Notes under the pieces: generated by a model
Seen by the model: only the letters and a program-made list of their open reading frames with translations
Told to the model about the DNA's origin: nothing
The model's database searches: none
DNA from: Dehalococcoidia bacterium
Lineage (GTDB): Bacteria; Chloroflexota; Dehalococcoidia; SM23-28-2; HRBIN24
Assembly: GCA_025062275.1 (NCBI GenBank)
Contig: JANXAP010000011.1
Location: forward strand, 1-50,933
DNA: 50,933 nucleotides
Direction: 5' to 3'
Translations under genes and position numbers: made by a program
Shown: positions 15,761 to 24,752 of the stretch, piece after piece
Numbering within the stretch: the stretch's first letter is position 1
How the letters are laid out: every line of letters begins with the position of its first letter

Positions 15761-16795
15761 GTGGGTGATGTCGTGAGAACCCTGCACATGGGTATCGGGG
15801 CCATCGGGGCCGAAGTGGTGTGCCTGCTCGCCCGGGACCCCCGCTTCCGGGTCGTGGCCGCCGTGGACTCGGATTCCTCCAAGATCGGCCGTGACCTGGG
15901 AGAGGTGGTCGGGCTGGGGCAGCATCTCGGGGTAACGGTGGTGGGGGACCTGGAGCAGGCGCTGCGTCAGGGCGACGCCCAGGTCATGGTGCACACTGCT
16001 GGCTCTTATCTGCCCCAGGAGGTCGGCGCCATCACCCTGGCCCTCTCCCGAGGCCTCCACGTGCTGTCGACCTGCGAGGAGCTCTCGTTCCCCTGGGCCA
16101 GGCATCCGGAGCTGGCGAAACGGCTGGACGCTGAGGCCCGCTCGCGCGGCCTGCGCGTCCTGGGCGCCGGCGTCAATCCTGGCTTCGTCATGGACCTGCT
16201 GCCCTCGCTGCTGGCCGCGGCCTGTCAGCAGGTGCATGTCGTCCGCGTGCGACGGGTGGTGGACCTCTCGCGGCGCCGCCCCCAGCTGCAGCGGAAGATG
16301 GGCGTCGGCCTCTCTCCCCAGGAGTTCGAGGCCCAGGCCAGGGCCGGCGCGCTGGGGCATGTAGGGCTGCTGGAGTCGGCCCTCATGCTGGCCGATGCCC
16401 TGAGCTGGGAGCTGGACGAGGTGAGGGAGGATATGTCTCCCGTGCTGGCGCCACGGTACGTGCGTGCCGGCCCCCTGCGTCTGGAGCCGGGCCAGGTGGC
16501 AGGCGCCCGCCAGACGGTGACGGGCCTGCGGGACGGCAGGTCTGTGCTGGAGCTGGAGCTGGTCATGGCTCTGGACGCCCCGGACCCGCATGACGCCATC
16601 GAGATAGAAGGGGTGCCGCCCCTGCGGGCCGTCCTCCCCGGTGGAGTCCAGGGTGACAGGGCCACTGCGGCCCTGTTGGTGCGGCTGCTGCCCACCATCG
16701 TCCACGGGCCGGCACCGCCAGGCCTTATAACTGTGCGCGATCTGCCCATCGTGCCTCGGCGGGTGGAGAGAGGAGAGGAGGGAACCGAAGCGTGA
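15761..16795 (+). CDS. NAD(P)-dependent DapB-like amine/amino acid dehydrogenase
   Basis: About 344 aa, with an N-terminal Rossmann motif MGIGAIGAEV, an AAVDSD segment for the cofactor ribose and the signature GAGVNPGFVMDLLP. This pattern is shared by dihydrodipicolinate-reductase-like proteins such as 2,4-diaminopentanoate dehydrogenase (Ord), which deaminate amines with NAD(P). Two GTG starts are possible, 15761 and 15773; the first is chosen because GAGGTGG lies upstream. The 3' end overlaps the aminotransferase gene by 4 bases (GTGA). With that gene it probably forms an amino acid or diamine degradation module. The exact substrate is not known. Confidence 0.82.
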   Translation: MGDVVRTLHMGIGAIGAEVVCLLARDPRFRVVAAVDSDSSKIGRDLGEVVGLGQHLGVTVVGDLEQALRQGDAQVMVHTAGSYLPQEVGAITLALSRGLHVLSTCEELSFPWARHPELAKRLDAEARSRGLRVLGAGVNPGFVMDLLPSLLAAACQQVHVVRVRRVVDLSRRRPQLQRKMGVGLSPQEFEAQARAGALGHVGLLESALMLADALSWELDEVREDMSPVLAPRYVRAGPLRLEPGQVAGARQTVTGLRDGRSVLELELVMALDAPDPHDAIEIEGVPPLRAVLPGGVQGDRATAALLVRLLPTIVHGPAPPGLITVRDLPIVPRRVERGEEGTEA

Positions 16796-18141
16796 GCGTC
16801 CTGGACGACTACATCAGGCTTCATCCCCGTTCGGCCCAGCTCTACGAGAGGGCGCTGCGCTCCCTGCCATCGGGGGTCACCCACGACATCCGCTACGTCA
16901 CTCCCTTCCCCATCTACGTCGAGCGTGCCCAGGGTGCTCGGAAATGGGATGTGGACGGCCACGAGCTGGTGGACCTGGTCATGGGTCACGGCGCCCTCTT
17001 CCTGGGCCATGCTCACCCCGAGATAACCAGGGCGGTGACGGAACAGGCTGCCAGGGGCACCCATTACGGCGCCGCTCACCGTGGCGAGGTGGAATGGGCC
17101 GAGTGGGTCAAGCGCCTGGTGCCGAGCGCCGAGCTGGTCCGTTTCACCAGCTCCGGCACCGAGGCCACCCTCATGGCCCTGCGCCTGGCTCGCTGTTACA
17201 CTGGCCGCCAGAAGATCCTCAAGTTCGACTACCACTTCCACGGCTGGCACGATGCGGTGGCGGGCGCGCGCTACGCCGATTCGGATGCCCTGCGGTCGGC
17301 CGGCGTGACGCCGGGCGCCTTGCAGGACACCATCAGCGTGCCCCAGGGCGACCTGGCCGCTGTGGAGGAGCACCTGCGCCGTGGCGACGTGGCCGCCGTG
17401 ATCCTGGAGCCGACGGGCGCTTCCTGGGGTACATTGCCGCTGGCGCCCTCATTTCTGCACGAATTGCGGGAGCTCACGCACCGCTACGGGACTGTCCTCA
17501 TATTCGACGAGGTCATCACCGGGTTCCGCGTCTCGGTGGGGGGTGCCCAGGCCCGCTACGGGGTGGTCCCCGACCTGACCTGCCTGGCCAAGATCGTGGC
17601 TGGCGGGCTGCCCGGCGGCTGCGTGGCCGGTCGGGCCGAGGTGATGTCCATGATGGCCTTTCGCGGCGAGCCCGCCTGGGACGCTCGGGAGCGCGTCTAT
17701 CACCCGGGCACCTTCAACGCCAACCCGCTGTCGGCGGCGGCGGGGACGACCATGCTGTCCCTCATCGCCGATGGCCGTTATCACCGTCGCGCCGATGCCC
17801 TGGCCGAACGGCTGGTGCGGGAGATGAACGGGACGCTGCGGCGGCTGGAGGTCCCGGGCTGCGTCTACGGCCTTTCCTCTTATTTCCACATCGTCATAGG
17901 GGAAGAGTGTCCACGGCCGCAGGACGGCATCGAGTGGCCTCTGGACAGCGGCCGCCATCCCCCGCGCATGCGTCCCGAGCTGGCCATGAACCTCAAGCGG
18001 GCCATGCTCAACCACGGCGTCGACCTGATGGGCCTCAGCGGCGGGTTCCTCTCGGGCGTCCACAGCGATGCCGACGTGGACGCGGTGCTGGAGGCCTTCG
18101 AGGCTTCCCTGAACGACCTTCGTCGCGATGGCCTGCTCTAG
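16792..18141 (+). CDS. Class III PLP-dependent aminotransferase (glutamate-1-semialdehyde aminomutase-like)
   Basis: A 449-aa class III aminotransferase. The motifs are FTSSGTEATLMALRLAR (phosphate binding), YHFHGWHD, FDEVITGFR (D239 for the pyridine nitrogen) and LAKIVAGGLPGG (PLP lysine K267). It resembles glutamate-1-semialdehyde 2,1-aminomutase and related amino-acid aminotransferases. The operon context with an amine dehydrogenase and a hydrolase argues against a haem biosynthesis role. Translation starts at a GTG inside the stop of the previous gene. The stop codon shares the four bases CTAG with the stop of the convergent GH2 gene. Confidence 0.9.
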   Translation: MSVLDDYIRLHPRSAQLYERALRSLPSGVTHDIRYVTPFPIYVERAQGARKWDVDGHELVDLVMGHGALFLGHAHPEITRAVTEQAARGTHYGAAHRGEVEWAEWVKRLVPSAELVRFTSSGTEATLMALRLARCYTGRQKILKFDYHFHGWHDAVAGARYADSDALRSAGVTPGALQDTISVPQGDLAAVEEHLRRGDVAAVILEPTGASWGTLPLAPSFLHELRELTHRYGTVLIFDEVITGFRVSVGGAQARYGVVPDLTCLAKIVAGGLPGGCVAGRAEVMSMMAFRGEPAWDARERVYHPGTFNANPLSAAAGTTMLSLIADGRYHRRADALAERLVREMNGTLRRLEVPGCVYGLSSYFHIVIGEECPRPQDGIEWPLDSGRHPPRMRPELAMNLKRAMLNHGVDLMGLSGGFLSGVHSDADVDAVLEAFEASLNDLRRDGLL

Positions 18142-20267
18142 AAGGAGGGCCACCATTCCCTGCTGAGGGGCAGGGAGACCAGCTCGATGGCCTGCCAGTT
18201 ACGCCCTAGCAACTCGCCGGCCGAGTCGCGGACCTCCGCCCACACGGTATAGCGACCTGCCGGCACGTCGGGCGGCACCCGCCAGACGGAGAGGCCCGCC
18301 TCCCGGGGAGGGCGGTCGACGAGGGCCACGCTGTCGGGCGGGATGTCGAGGGTGTAGGAGTCCAGGTCGCTTCGCCATCCCCCCGGCCCCTCCACCCACA
18401 GGCGCACGCTGGCCCCCTCGAACCCCCTGGGCAGGTCGTTGACCACTGCCACCTCCATGACCAGGAGCCGTCCGGGGGTGGTCTTCTCTCGCTCCATGGT
18501 CACTATGGGCAGGACGGGCTGATAGGCCTCCTGCAGCACGTAATAGCCCCGCTTGGGACGGCGCTGCCAGTCCACTACCGACCAGGTGATGAGAGGGGCC
18601 GGGTCCATGAACATGAACTGGAACAGCCCCTTGATGCGTCCCTTGGCCCGACGGTAGTGCTCGATGGCGTACTTCAGCAGCCGTGCCTGGTAGTCCTGGC
18701 TGGCGGCGACGAATTCCTCCAAGCTGTTGCCCGTGCCGATGCCGGCCACATGGAACGTCTCGTGGTACTGGAAGCAGCGATAGGCCCAGGCGTCCCAGTC
18801 GGGTGGCCAGAGGGACTCGGGCGGGAGCATCTGCCGCAGCGATTCGATGTCTGGCAGGGCCTGGGCACCGAACTCGGTAGGCATGGGAGCGCCGGGCAGG
18901 CCGCTGAACTCGCGGTAAGAGCCGTAATACCAGCCCGGGTATGGGTGATGACGGAAGTCCGAGGCCTCCTCGACCCGTCGCGTGGGGTCTTCGGCCCGCA
19001 GAGCGGCGGCCAGGGCCGGACCCAGCCGACGGCGGTTGTGGGGCAGCGGCTCGTTGTGGCAGCACCACAGGACGAGGCAGGGGTGGTTGAAGAGGTGGCG
19101 GACCATGTCCCTGGCCTGGCGCACCGCCTCCCGCACGAAATCGTCCGAGTCCTCGTAGCCCCACTGCAGGGCGAAGTCCTGCCAGACGGCGATGCCTGCC
19201 TCGTCCAGCGCCTCGTACAGCTCCTTGCGGTTGACGTGGGCGTGGACGCGAACGGCGTTGACGTTGGCCTCCCGCAGCAGGGATACATCGCGGGCGATGG
19301 CCTCCGGCGTGTATTGGCTCAGCCACTCGGCCGGGATGATGTTGGTGCCGCGGGGGAAGAAGGGACGCCCGTTCAGCCTCCATGTCCAGTCTTCATCGAT
19401 GCGCATCTCTCGCAGGCCGCAGCGCTCCCGCAGGATGTCCAGGCCCCCCTCGTCGTCTCTCAACGCCAGTTCGGCGAGGTATAGCTCCTGGTCGCCGTGG
19501 TCCCATGTCCACCACAGGGCAGGCTCGGGCACCGTCAGGGTGAAGCACAGCTCGTTCTCGCCCGGCTGGAGCGAGAGGCGAAGGGCCTGCCGGGCCGAGC
19601 CGCCCTTGTCCGAGAGAGGGCGCAGCTCCAGGATCGCCTCCGCCTGGCGGCGTTCGGGGCTGCGTACCCTGGCTGTGACCAGCACCAGGGCCGAGGCCTC
19701 GGACGCCTGCAGGGGCGCCACGTGCAGGGAAACAATGTGCACCGGCGAAGTGTATACAAGCTCCACCCGGTCCCATATGCCACCGGTAGGAGCGTCCTGC
19801 CCGTGCTGGAGGCTCCACGACCCCGGTCGGCAGTCGTGATGCTGGAAGATGCCCTTGATGAGGCGCTTGCGGTTGGGCCAGACGGCTCGCGGCTCCTCCC
19901 GCGGTGCCTCGACGCGCACCAGCAGTTCGTTCTGGGGCCGCAGCAGGCCCGTCACATCGAAGCTGAAGGGCTGGAAGTAGCCCTCGTGGTGCCCCAGATA
20001 GATGCCGTTCAGCCAGACATCGGCGTAGTAGTCGACGCCACGGAACAGTAAGTGGGCGGCGCGACCGGGGGAGGGATCGGCCGCGAAGGAACGACGGAAG
20101 GCGACGGCCCCGGCGTAGTTCTCAAGGCCGGCCAGGTGCCAGTTGGAGGGGACGGGCATGGGGCGCCAGTCACCTTCGGCGCGGAGGGCGTCCTCGTCAG
20201 GGGCCAGGGGGCGGCACTCCCAAATGCCCGACAGGTCCAGCCTCTGGCGAAGAGGGGAGGCGTCCAT
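18138..20267 (-). CDS. Glycoside hydrolase family 2 protein (beta-mannosidase/beta-galactosidase-like)
   Basis: A 709-aa GH2-type enzyme. It opens with a jelly-roll sugar-binding domain (MPVPSNWHLAGLENYAG... VDYYADVWLNGIYLGHHEGYFQPFSFDVT), followed by an immunoglobulin-like domain and the TIM barrel. The acid/base glutamate is in LWCCHNEP (E406) and the probable nucleophile in MPTEFGAQ (E465). GH2 enzymes cleave beta-galactosides, beta-mannosides or beta-glucuronides; the specificity is not clear here. No signal peptide is seen, so it is probably cytosolic. Divergent from an MFS transporter, with which it may form a sugar uptake and use pair. Confidence 0.87.
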   Translation of the reverse strand: MDASPLRQRLDLSGIWECRPLAPDEDALRAEGDWRPMPVPSNWHLAGLENYAGAVAFRRSFAADPSPGRAAHLLFRGVDYYADVWLNGIYLGHHEGYFQPFSFDVTGLLRPQNELLVRVEAPREEPRAVWPNRKRLIKGIFQHHDCRPGSWSLQHGQDAPTGGIWDRVELVYTSPVHIVSLHVAPLQASEASALVLVTARVRSPERRQAEAILELRPLSDKGGSARQALRLSLQPGENELCFTLTVPEPALWWTWDHGDQELYLAELALRDDEGGLDILRERCGLREMRIDEDWTWRLNGRPFFPRGTNIIPAEWLSQYTPEAIARDVSLLREANVNAVRVHAHVNRKELYEALDEAGIAVWQDFALQWGYEDSDDFVREAVRQARDMVRHLFNHPCLVLWCCHNEPLPHNRRRLGPALAAALRAEDPTRRVEEASDFRHHPYPGWYYGSYREFSGLPGAPMPTEFGAQALPDIESLRQMLPPESLWPPDWDAWAYRCFQYHETFHVAGIGTGNSLEEFVAASQDYQARLLKYAIEHYRRAKGRIKGLFQFMFMDPAPLITWSVVDWQRRPKRGYYVLQEAYQPVLPIVTMEREKTTPGRLLVMEVAVVNDLPRGFEGASVRLWVEGPGGWRSDLDSYTLDIPPDSVALVDRPPREAGLSVWRVPPDVPAGRYTVWAEVRDSAGELLGRNWQAIELVSLPLSREWWPSF

Positions 20268-20278
20268 GTGCTGGCCAG

Positions 20279-20307
20279 ATAATAGCAGGGGCGCTCGGCC
20301 CCGACAA
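20279..20307 (-). promoter_or_regulatory. GH2 gene promoter, near-leaderless
   Basis: On the minus strand there is -35 TTGTCG (20307-20302), a 17-bp spacer and -10 TATTAT (20284-20279), with a TGC extension in front of the -10. Only 11 bases separate the -10 box from the ATG at 20267, so the transcript should begin about 4-5 bases before it. No ribosome site is present. The -35 position coincides with that of the divergent MFS promoter. Confidence 0.6.
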
Positions 20308-20323
20308 TCGCCAGGCGGGCCCG

Positions 20324-20332
20324 TGCTATAAT
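20324..20332 (+). promoter_or_regulatory. Extended -10 promoter of the MFS gene, near-leaderless
   Basis: TGC-TATAAT is a perfect extended -10 element; no good -35 lies 17 bp upstream, as is common for this promoter class. The GTG start is 12 bases after the -10 box, leaving a leader of about 5 bases and no ribosome site. Confidence 0.6.
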
Positions 20333-20344
20333 GACGGCCACACG

Positions 20345-21535
20345 GTGGCGCGACGCGAACGCCAGGTCATCGTCTATACCAATCTGGGCCACGCCCTGGT
20401 ACATGCCGTCGAGACCGCCTACGGGGCGCTTCTGCTGGACATAGCCTCCGATCTGGGATCCAGCGAGGCCTTCATGGGCGGCGTGGCCACCGTCTTCGGC
20501 TGGGCTTTCGGCACCACCGCCTTCCCAGCTGGCCTTCTGAGCGACCGGATGGGGCCTCGACGGGTCCTGGGCATGACTTTCGCCGGGGCGTCGGCGGCGG
20601 CCCTGATGGTGTCCCTGGCCTTCTCTCCCTGGCTGCTGGCCCTGGCCATGGGCCTTCTGGGCCTGGCCATAGGCATGTACCATCCGGCGGCCACGGCCCT
20701 CATCGCCTACGGGGTGGGCGAGCGGGGTGTGGCCATGGGGATGCATGGCGCTGCCGGCAACATCGGCCTCGCCCTGGCGCCCGGAATCGCGGGAGGAATC
20801 GCTGTCCTGGCCGATTGGCGCTGGGCGTATGTGCTCCTGGCCTGCCTGGCTGCTGCCCTGGCCCTGTGGGCGACACGGCTTCCAGGCGCCCGTCTGCAGG
20901 TCGTCACTGCCGACGTGGACAGTCGCTCAGCTCGTGGGGGGCTGCCGCTGGCGCCGAGGGTGGCGGTCGCCTTGCTGCTGGTGTACTCCCTCTCCGTGCT
21001 GGTGGGCATCGTCTACCGCGGCACCCTCACCTTCCTGCCCTCCCACATAAAGCTGGAGGTGAGCGATGACCTGGGCGACTGGTTGACCACTGCCGCCTAC
21101 CTGATGGGGGCCGTGGGCCAGTACGCAGGAGGGCTGCTGACGCGGCGGCTGCGGGTGGAGGTCCTGGCCATCGGGGTGACGGCGGCGGCCCTGTTGCCTC
21201 TAGCGCTGATGGGGGTACTCTCGGGGGTGCCGTTGCTGACAGCCGCCGCGGCCTTCGTCTTCTTCAGCTTCGCCCGCCAGCCCATATACAATACCCTCAT
21301 AGCCGACTACTCGCCCGCCCGCCTGGTGGGCAGCAGCTTCGGCCTTTACTTCCTGGCCGAGTTCGGCCTGGGCGGAACAGGGGGCATCATCGCCGGGGCA
21401 GCGGTAGACCGCTGGGACACATCGGCCGCCTTCCTGGCCATGGCGGGCATCTGGTCGCTGGCGGTAGTGGCGTCCCTGGGGCTGCCCCTGCTGGGCAGGC
21501 GCCTGCGGGCGGGCCTGCGCCCGGCACAGGTCTGA
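20345..21535 (+). CDS. MFS transporter
   Basis: A 396-aa protein with 12 predicted membrane helices and the major facilitator loop 2-3 motif (GLLSDRMGPRRVLGMTF). It keeps a conserved charged His/Glu pair in the first helix (GHALVHAVETAYGALL). It resembles small-molecule MFS carriers such as fosmidomycin-resistance or sugar/drug exporters; the substrate cannot be read from sequence. The start is GTG 20345, just after an extended -10 promoter, and apparently lacks a leader. The gene is divergent from the GH2 glycosidase and 31 bases upstream of an enoyl-CoA hydratase with its own good ribosome site. Confidence 0.87.
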   Translation: MARRERQVIVYTNLGHALVHAVETAYGALLLDIASDLGSSEAFMGGVATVFGWAFGTTAFPAGLLSDRMGPRRVLGMTFAGASAAALMVSLAFSPWLLALAMGLLGLAIGMYHPAATALIAYGVGERGVAMGMHGAAGNIGLALAPGIAGGIAVLADWRWAYVLLACLAAALALWATRLPGARLQVVTADVDSRSARGGLPLAPRVAVALLLVYSLSVLVGIVYRGTLTFLPSHIKLEVSDDLGDWLTTAAYLMGAVGQYAGGLLTRRLRVEVLAIGVTAAALLPLALMGVLSGVPLLTAAAAFVFFSFARQPIYNTLIADYSPARLVGSSFGLYFLAEFGLGGTGGIIAGAAVDRWDTSAAFLAMAGIWSLAVVASLGLPLLGRRLRAGLRPAQV

Positions 21536-21566
21536 TACCCGACAGGACCCGAGGGAGGAGGGAACC

Positions 21567-22373
21567 GTGCAGTTCGAGCAGGTCATCTACGAGAAGCGGG
21601 ACGACGGCGTGGCCATCATCACCCTCAACCGCCCCGAGCGCCTCAACGCCTTCACCCGCCAGATGATCGACGAGTGGTACGCTGCGCTGCAGGATGCCCA
21701 CTTGGACGCCAACGTCCGCGTGATCGTGGTGACGGGGGCTGGTAGGGCCTTCTGCGCCGGCGCCGACGTTGGCTCCGGTGCGGCCGGCGCCCTCATGGAC
21801 CGCTCCCGCGACCTGGTGGAGAACCGCAACTTCCTGCGGGACTCCATCCAGCGCATTCCCCGCCTTCTGGCCCAGATGGACAAGCCATACATCGCTGCAG
21901 TCAACGGCGTGGCGGTGGGGGCAGGCATGGACATGGCCTCCCTGGCCGACATCCGCTTCGCCTCCACCACCGCTCGCTTCGGCATGACCTATGTGCGCAT
22001 GGGCATCATCCCCGGCGACGGCGGCTGCTGGCTGCTGCCCCGCATCGTCGGCATGGCCAAGGCGCTGGAGCTGATCTGGACGGGGGAGATCATCGATGCC
22101 GAGGAGGCGCTGCGCATCGGCTACGTCAACAAGGTGCTTCCGCCCGATGAATTGATGCCCTACACCCTGGAGTTCGCGCAGCGACTGGCCCGCGGGCCAG
22201 CGGTGGCCATCCAGCTCTCCAAGCGCCTGGCCTACCGTGGCCAGTTCACCGACCTGGACGAGGCGCTGGAGGCAGCGCAGGCGGCCATGATCATCGCCCA
22301 GATGACGGAGGACGCCCGCGAGGGGCCGCGCGCCTTCCTGGAGAAGCGAGAGCCCCAGTTCAAGGGGCGCTAG
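21567..22373 (+). CDS. Enoyl-CoA hydratase/isomerase family protein
   Basis: A 268-aa crotonase. The oxyanion-hole segments are RAFCAGADVG and AVNGVAVGAGMDMA, and the N-terminus is the typical ITLNRPERLNAFT. Crotonases hydrate, isomerise or cleave acyl-CoA thioesters. In the region that carries the first catalytic glutamate of true hydratases the sequence reads YVRMGIIPGDGG, without an obvious Glu, so the reaction is uncertain. GTG 21567 follows GGGAGGAGGG at good distance. The 3' end overlaps the convergent CapA gene by 14 bases, so there is no room for a terminator between them. Confidence 0.87.
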   Translation: MQFEQVIYEKRDDGVAIITLNRPERLNAFTRQMIDEWYAALQDAHLDANVRVIVVTGAGRAFCAGADVGSGAAGALMDRSRDLVENRNFLRDSIQRIPRLLAQMDKPYIAAVNGVAVGAGMDMASLADIRFASTTARFGMTYVRMGIIPGDGGCWLLPRIVGMAKALELIWTGEIIDAEEALRIGYVNKVLPPDELMPYTLEFAQRLARGPAVAIQLSKRLAYRGQFTDLDEALEAAQAAMIIAQMTEDAREGPRAFLEKREPQFKGR

Positions 22374-23478
22374 GGCGGGCTGCCAGCCTCTGGGCCAGGG
22401 TTTCGCTGGCGCGACGCATCCGCTCCAGCACCGCCTGGCCCTGGGCCCCCTCCAGCGGGCGGGGGCGGGCATAGTCCTCTATGAGTACCGGCACGAACTC
22501 CACCCTCACCAGTTGTCGGTCGTAGAAGGTGTAGCGGCCAATGACGCCCACCCTGGTCTCGTAACTCCACATCTGGTCGAAGATGAAGTTGCCGTGGGCA
22601 TAGACTATGAGCTTGCCCCGGTAGACCTCCACCGCCTGCACCCAGTGAGGGTGGTTGCCCAGCACCAGGTCCGCGCCGGCCTCCACTGCCAGGTGGGCTA
22701 TCTCCACCGGGTCGTCAGGGGCGATGCCAGGGGCCGGCTGGGGCACATCCACGTATTCCATGCCCCAGTGGAAGGCCACCACCAGCACGTCCACCTGCGC
22801 GCGGGCCGAGTCTATGCCCTGGCGGATGGCCTCCCGGTCGAAGCTCTCGCCCACTCCGTTGAAGGCCAGGAAGCCGAACCGCAGGCCCCTGACGTCCAGG
22901 ATCGCCAGGCGGTGCCGGTCGGCCCAGGCGATGCCAGCCCGCGCCAGCAGCTGCTGGGTGGAAGCGATGCCAGCCTCCCCGTAGTTGCCTATGTGATTGT
23001 TCTCCAGGGTGACCACGTCCACGCCCATAGCTGTCAGGGCCTGCACGAATCCCGGACGTCCACAGAAGGTGAAGCCGCTGTCATGGTACGGGCAGCCCTC
23101 GATGAGGGGGGCCTCCAGGTTGACCACCGTCACGTCGGCCGCCCGGGTCAGATGGGCCACTTCCCGCACCGGGTACAGGAAGTCGTCGCCCCGGCGGCGG
23201 ATGACCACATCCACCATCCGCGCCGGGATGACGTCGCCGGTGGAAACCAGCACCCGCAGGCGGGACGGCTCGAGATGGGCCAGGTCCAGCTCCGGCGCCG
23301 AGAACACATCGGTCAGGGAAGCGACGGGCGGTGGCGTGGGCGTCGGGGTGGGCGCTGTCGTGGGTGGTGGCGACGGGGCGGGGGATGGTGCCACGATGGC
23401 TGGTGGGGCATCCTCGCCCTGGCGGCAGGCCAGCAGAGCTGCCGCCAGGGCGGCGGCCACCCACAGGCTTCGTCTCAC
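22360..23478 (-). CDS. CapA-family putative lipoprotein (poly-gamma-glutamate synthesis/metallophosphatase-like)
   Basis: A 372-aa exported protein. The N-terminus is a lipoprotein signal (RRSLWVAAALAAALLAC, lipobox cysteine at about 18), followed by a Pro/Thr-rich linker (about 28-50) and a CapA domain. Domain motifs are VSTGDVIPAR, VVNLEAPL, TLENNHIGNYG, AFHWGMEY, LGNHPHWVQAVE and YAHGNFIFDQ. CapA domains have a metallophosphoesterase-like fold and are linked to poly-gamma-glutamate capsule synthesis, but most have unknown activity. Start GTG 23478 has GGAGGG upstream. No capB/capC genes are nearby, so a capsule role is not supported. Confidence 0.86.
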   Translation of the reverse strand: MRRSLWVAAALAAALLACRQGEDAPPAIVAPSPAPSPPPTTAPTPTPTPPPVASLTDVFSAPELDLAHLEPSRLRVLVSTGDVIPARMVDVVIRRRGDDFLYPVREVAHLTRAADVTVVNLEAPLIEGCPYHDSGFTFCGRPGFVQALTAMGVDVVTLENNHIGNYGEAGIASTQQLLARAGIAWADRHRLAILDVRGLRFGFLAFNGVGESFDREAIRQGIDSARAQVDVLVVAFHWGMEYVDVPQPAPGIAPDDPVEIAHLAVEAGADLVLGNHPHWVQAVEVYRGKLIVYAHGNFIFDQMWSYETRVGVIGRYTFYDRQLVRVEFVPVLIEDYARPRPLEGAQGQAVLERMRRASETLAQRLAARPSAP

Positions 23479-23546
23479 CGGTCGCCCTCCAGCGACCGAG
23501 GGTGTATATTAAGGCCGTCGACCCTGACGCGCACGGGAGGCCCGAC

Positions 23547-24737
23547 ATGGAGTTCCGCTTCTCGCCCGAGGAGGAGGCCTTCAGACAGGAGGTGCGGGAG
23601 TTCCTGCGCCGCGAGTGGTCCGAGGATGCGGCCGGGGGCGGGGCCGAAAGCCCTCTCGGCTACGGTGGCGGTCGCGGCCTGGACGAGATCAGGCGCTTCC
23701 AGAAGAAGCTCGCCCAGAAAGGCTGGCTGACGCTGGCCTGGCCCAAGGAATACGGCGGCATGGGCGCCAGCGTCATGAAGCAGGTCATCTTCAACGAAGA
23801 GATGGCCTACCACCGCGCCCCTCAGCAGCTGGGTGTCGGCCCCGACCGCGTCGGCCCCACCATCATCCTCTACGGGACCGAGGAGCAGAAGCGTGAGCAC
23901 CTGCCCCCCATCGCCAACGCCGAGGTCATCTGGTGCCAGGGCTTCAGCGAGCCAGGAGCCGGCTCCGATTTGGCCTCCCTCCAGACTACCGCCGTGGAGG
24001 ACGGCGACTACTTCGTGGTCAATGGGCAGAAGATCTGGACCTCTCTGGCCCATGTGGCCGACTGGATGATCCTGCTGGCCCGCACCGACCCCGACGCACC
24101 CAAGCACCGGGGCATCTCCTACTTCCTGGTGGACATGCGAACGCCAGGCATCACCGTGCGGCCGCTGATAGATATGACGGGACGCCATGCCTTCAATCAG
24201 GTCTTCTTCGACAACGTGCGGGTGCCGCGGAAGAACCTGGTGGGGGAGCTGAACCGCGGCTGGTACGTGGCGGCCGCCACTCTGGACTTCGAGCGGTCGG
24301 GCATCAACCGCGTCATGGCCGGCGTCCGCCTCTACGAGGAGCTGGTGGAATACGCGCGCGAGACGGTGCGCGACGGTCGGCCCCTGATGGCGCTGCCCAC
24401 CGTGCGCCACAAGCTGGCGGAGCTGCGGATCGAGTTCGAGGTGGGCAGGCTGCTGGCCTACCGGGTGGCCTGGGTGCAGGCCCAGGGCCGTATTCCCAAC
24501 CAGGAGGCGTCCATGAGCAAGCTGTTCGGCTCGGAGCTGCAGCAGCGGCTGGCGCGGGCCGGCATGGAGATCATGGGGCTCGGGGGCCAACTGCGGCCGG
24601 GCAGCAGGTGGGCGCCCATGGCTGGCCGCATCGCCGACTACTACCTGGGGGCGGTGGCCACCACCATCGCCGCCGGCACCTCCGAGGTGATGCGCAACAT
24701 CATCGCCATACGCGGCCTGGGTCTGCCGCGGGGCTAG
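23547..24737 (+). CDS. Acyl-CoA dehydrogenase
   Basis: A 396-aa flavoprotein of the acyl-CoA dehydrogenase family: MEFRFSPEEEAFRQEVREFL at the start, FSEPGAGSDLASLQT in the beta-barrel, FDNVRVPRKNLVGELNRGW and a C-terminal GTSEVMRNIIAIRGLGLPRG. It oxidises an acyl-CoA to the enoyl-CoA and passes electrons to ETF. The chain length preference is not clear. ATG 23547 follows GGGAGG; a TATATT box lies about 45 bases upstream. The neighbourhood of enoyl-CoA hydratase and CoA-transferase genes fits a role in carboxylic acid degradation. Confidence 0.9.
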   Translation: MEFRFSPEEEAFRQEVREFLRREWSEDAAGGGAESPLGYGGGRGLDEIRRFQKKLAQKGWLTLAWPKEYGGMGASVMKQVIFNEEMAYHRAPQQLGVGPDRVGPTIILYGTEEQKREHLPPIANAEVIWCQGFSEPGAGSDLASLQTTAVEDGDYFVVNGQKIWTSLAHVADWMILLARTDPDAPKHRGISYFLVDMRTPGITVRPLIDMTGRHAFNQVFFDNVRVPRKNLVGELNRGWYVAAATLDFERSGINRVMAGVRLYEELVEYARETVRDGRPLMALPTVRHKLAELRIEFEVGRLLAYRVAWVQAQGRIPNQEASMSKLFGSELQQRLARAGMEIMGLGGQLRPGSRWAPMAGRIADYYLGAVATTIAAGTSEVMRNIIAIRGLGLPRG

Positions 24738-24752
24738 AGGCTTGCGCAGGGG

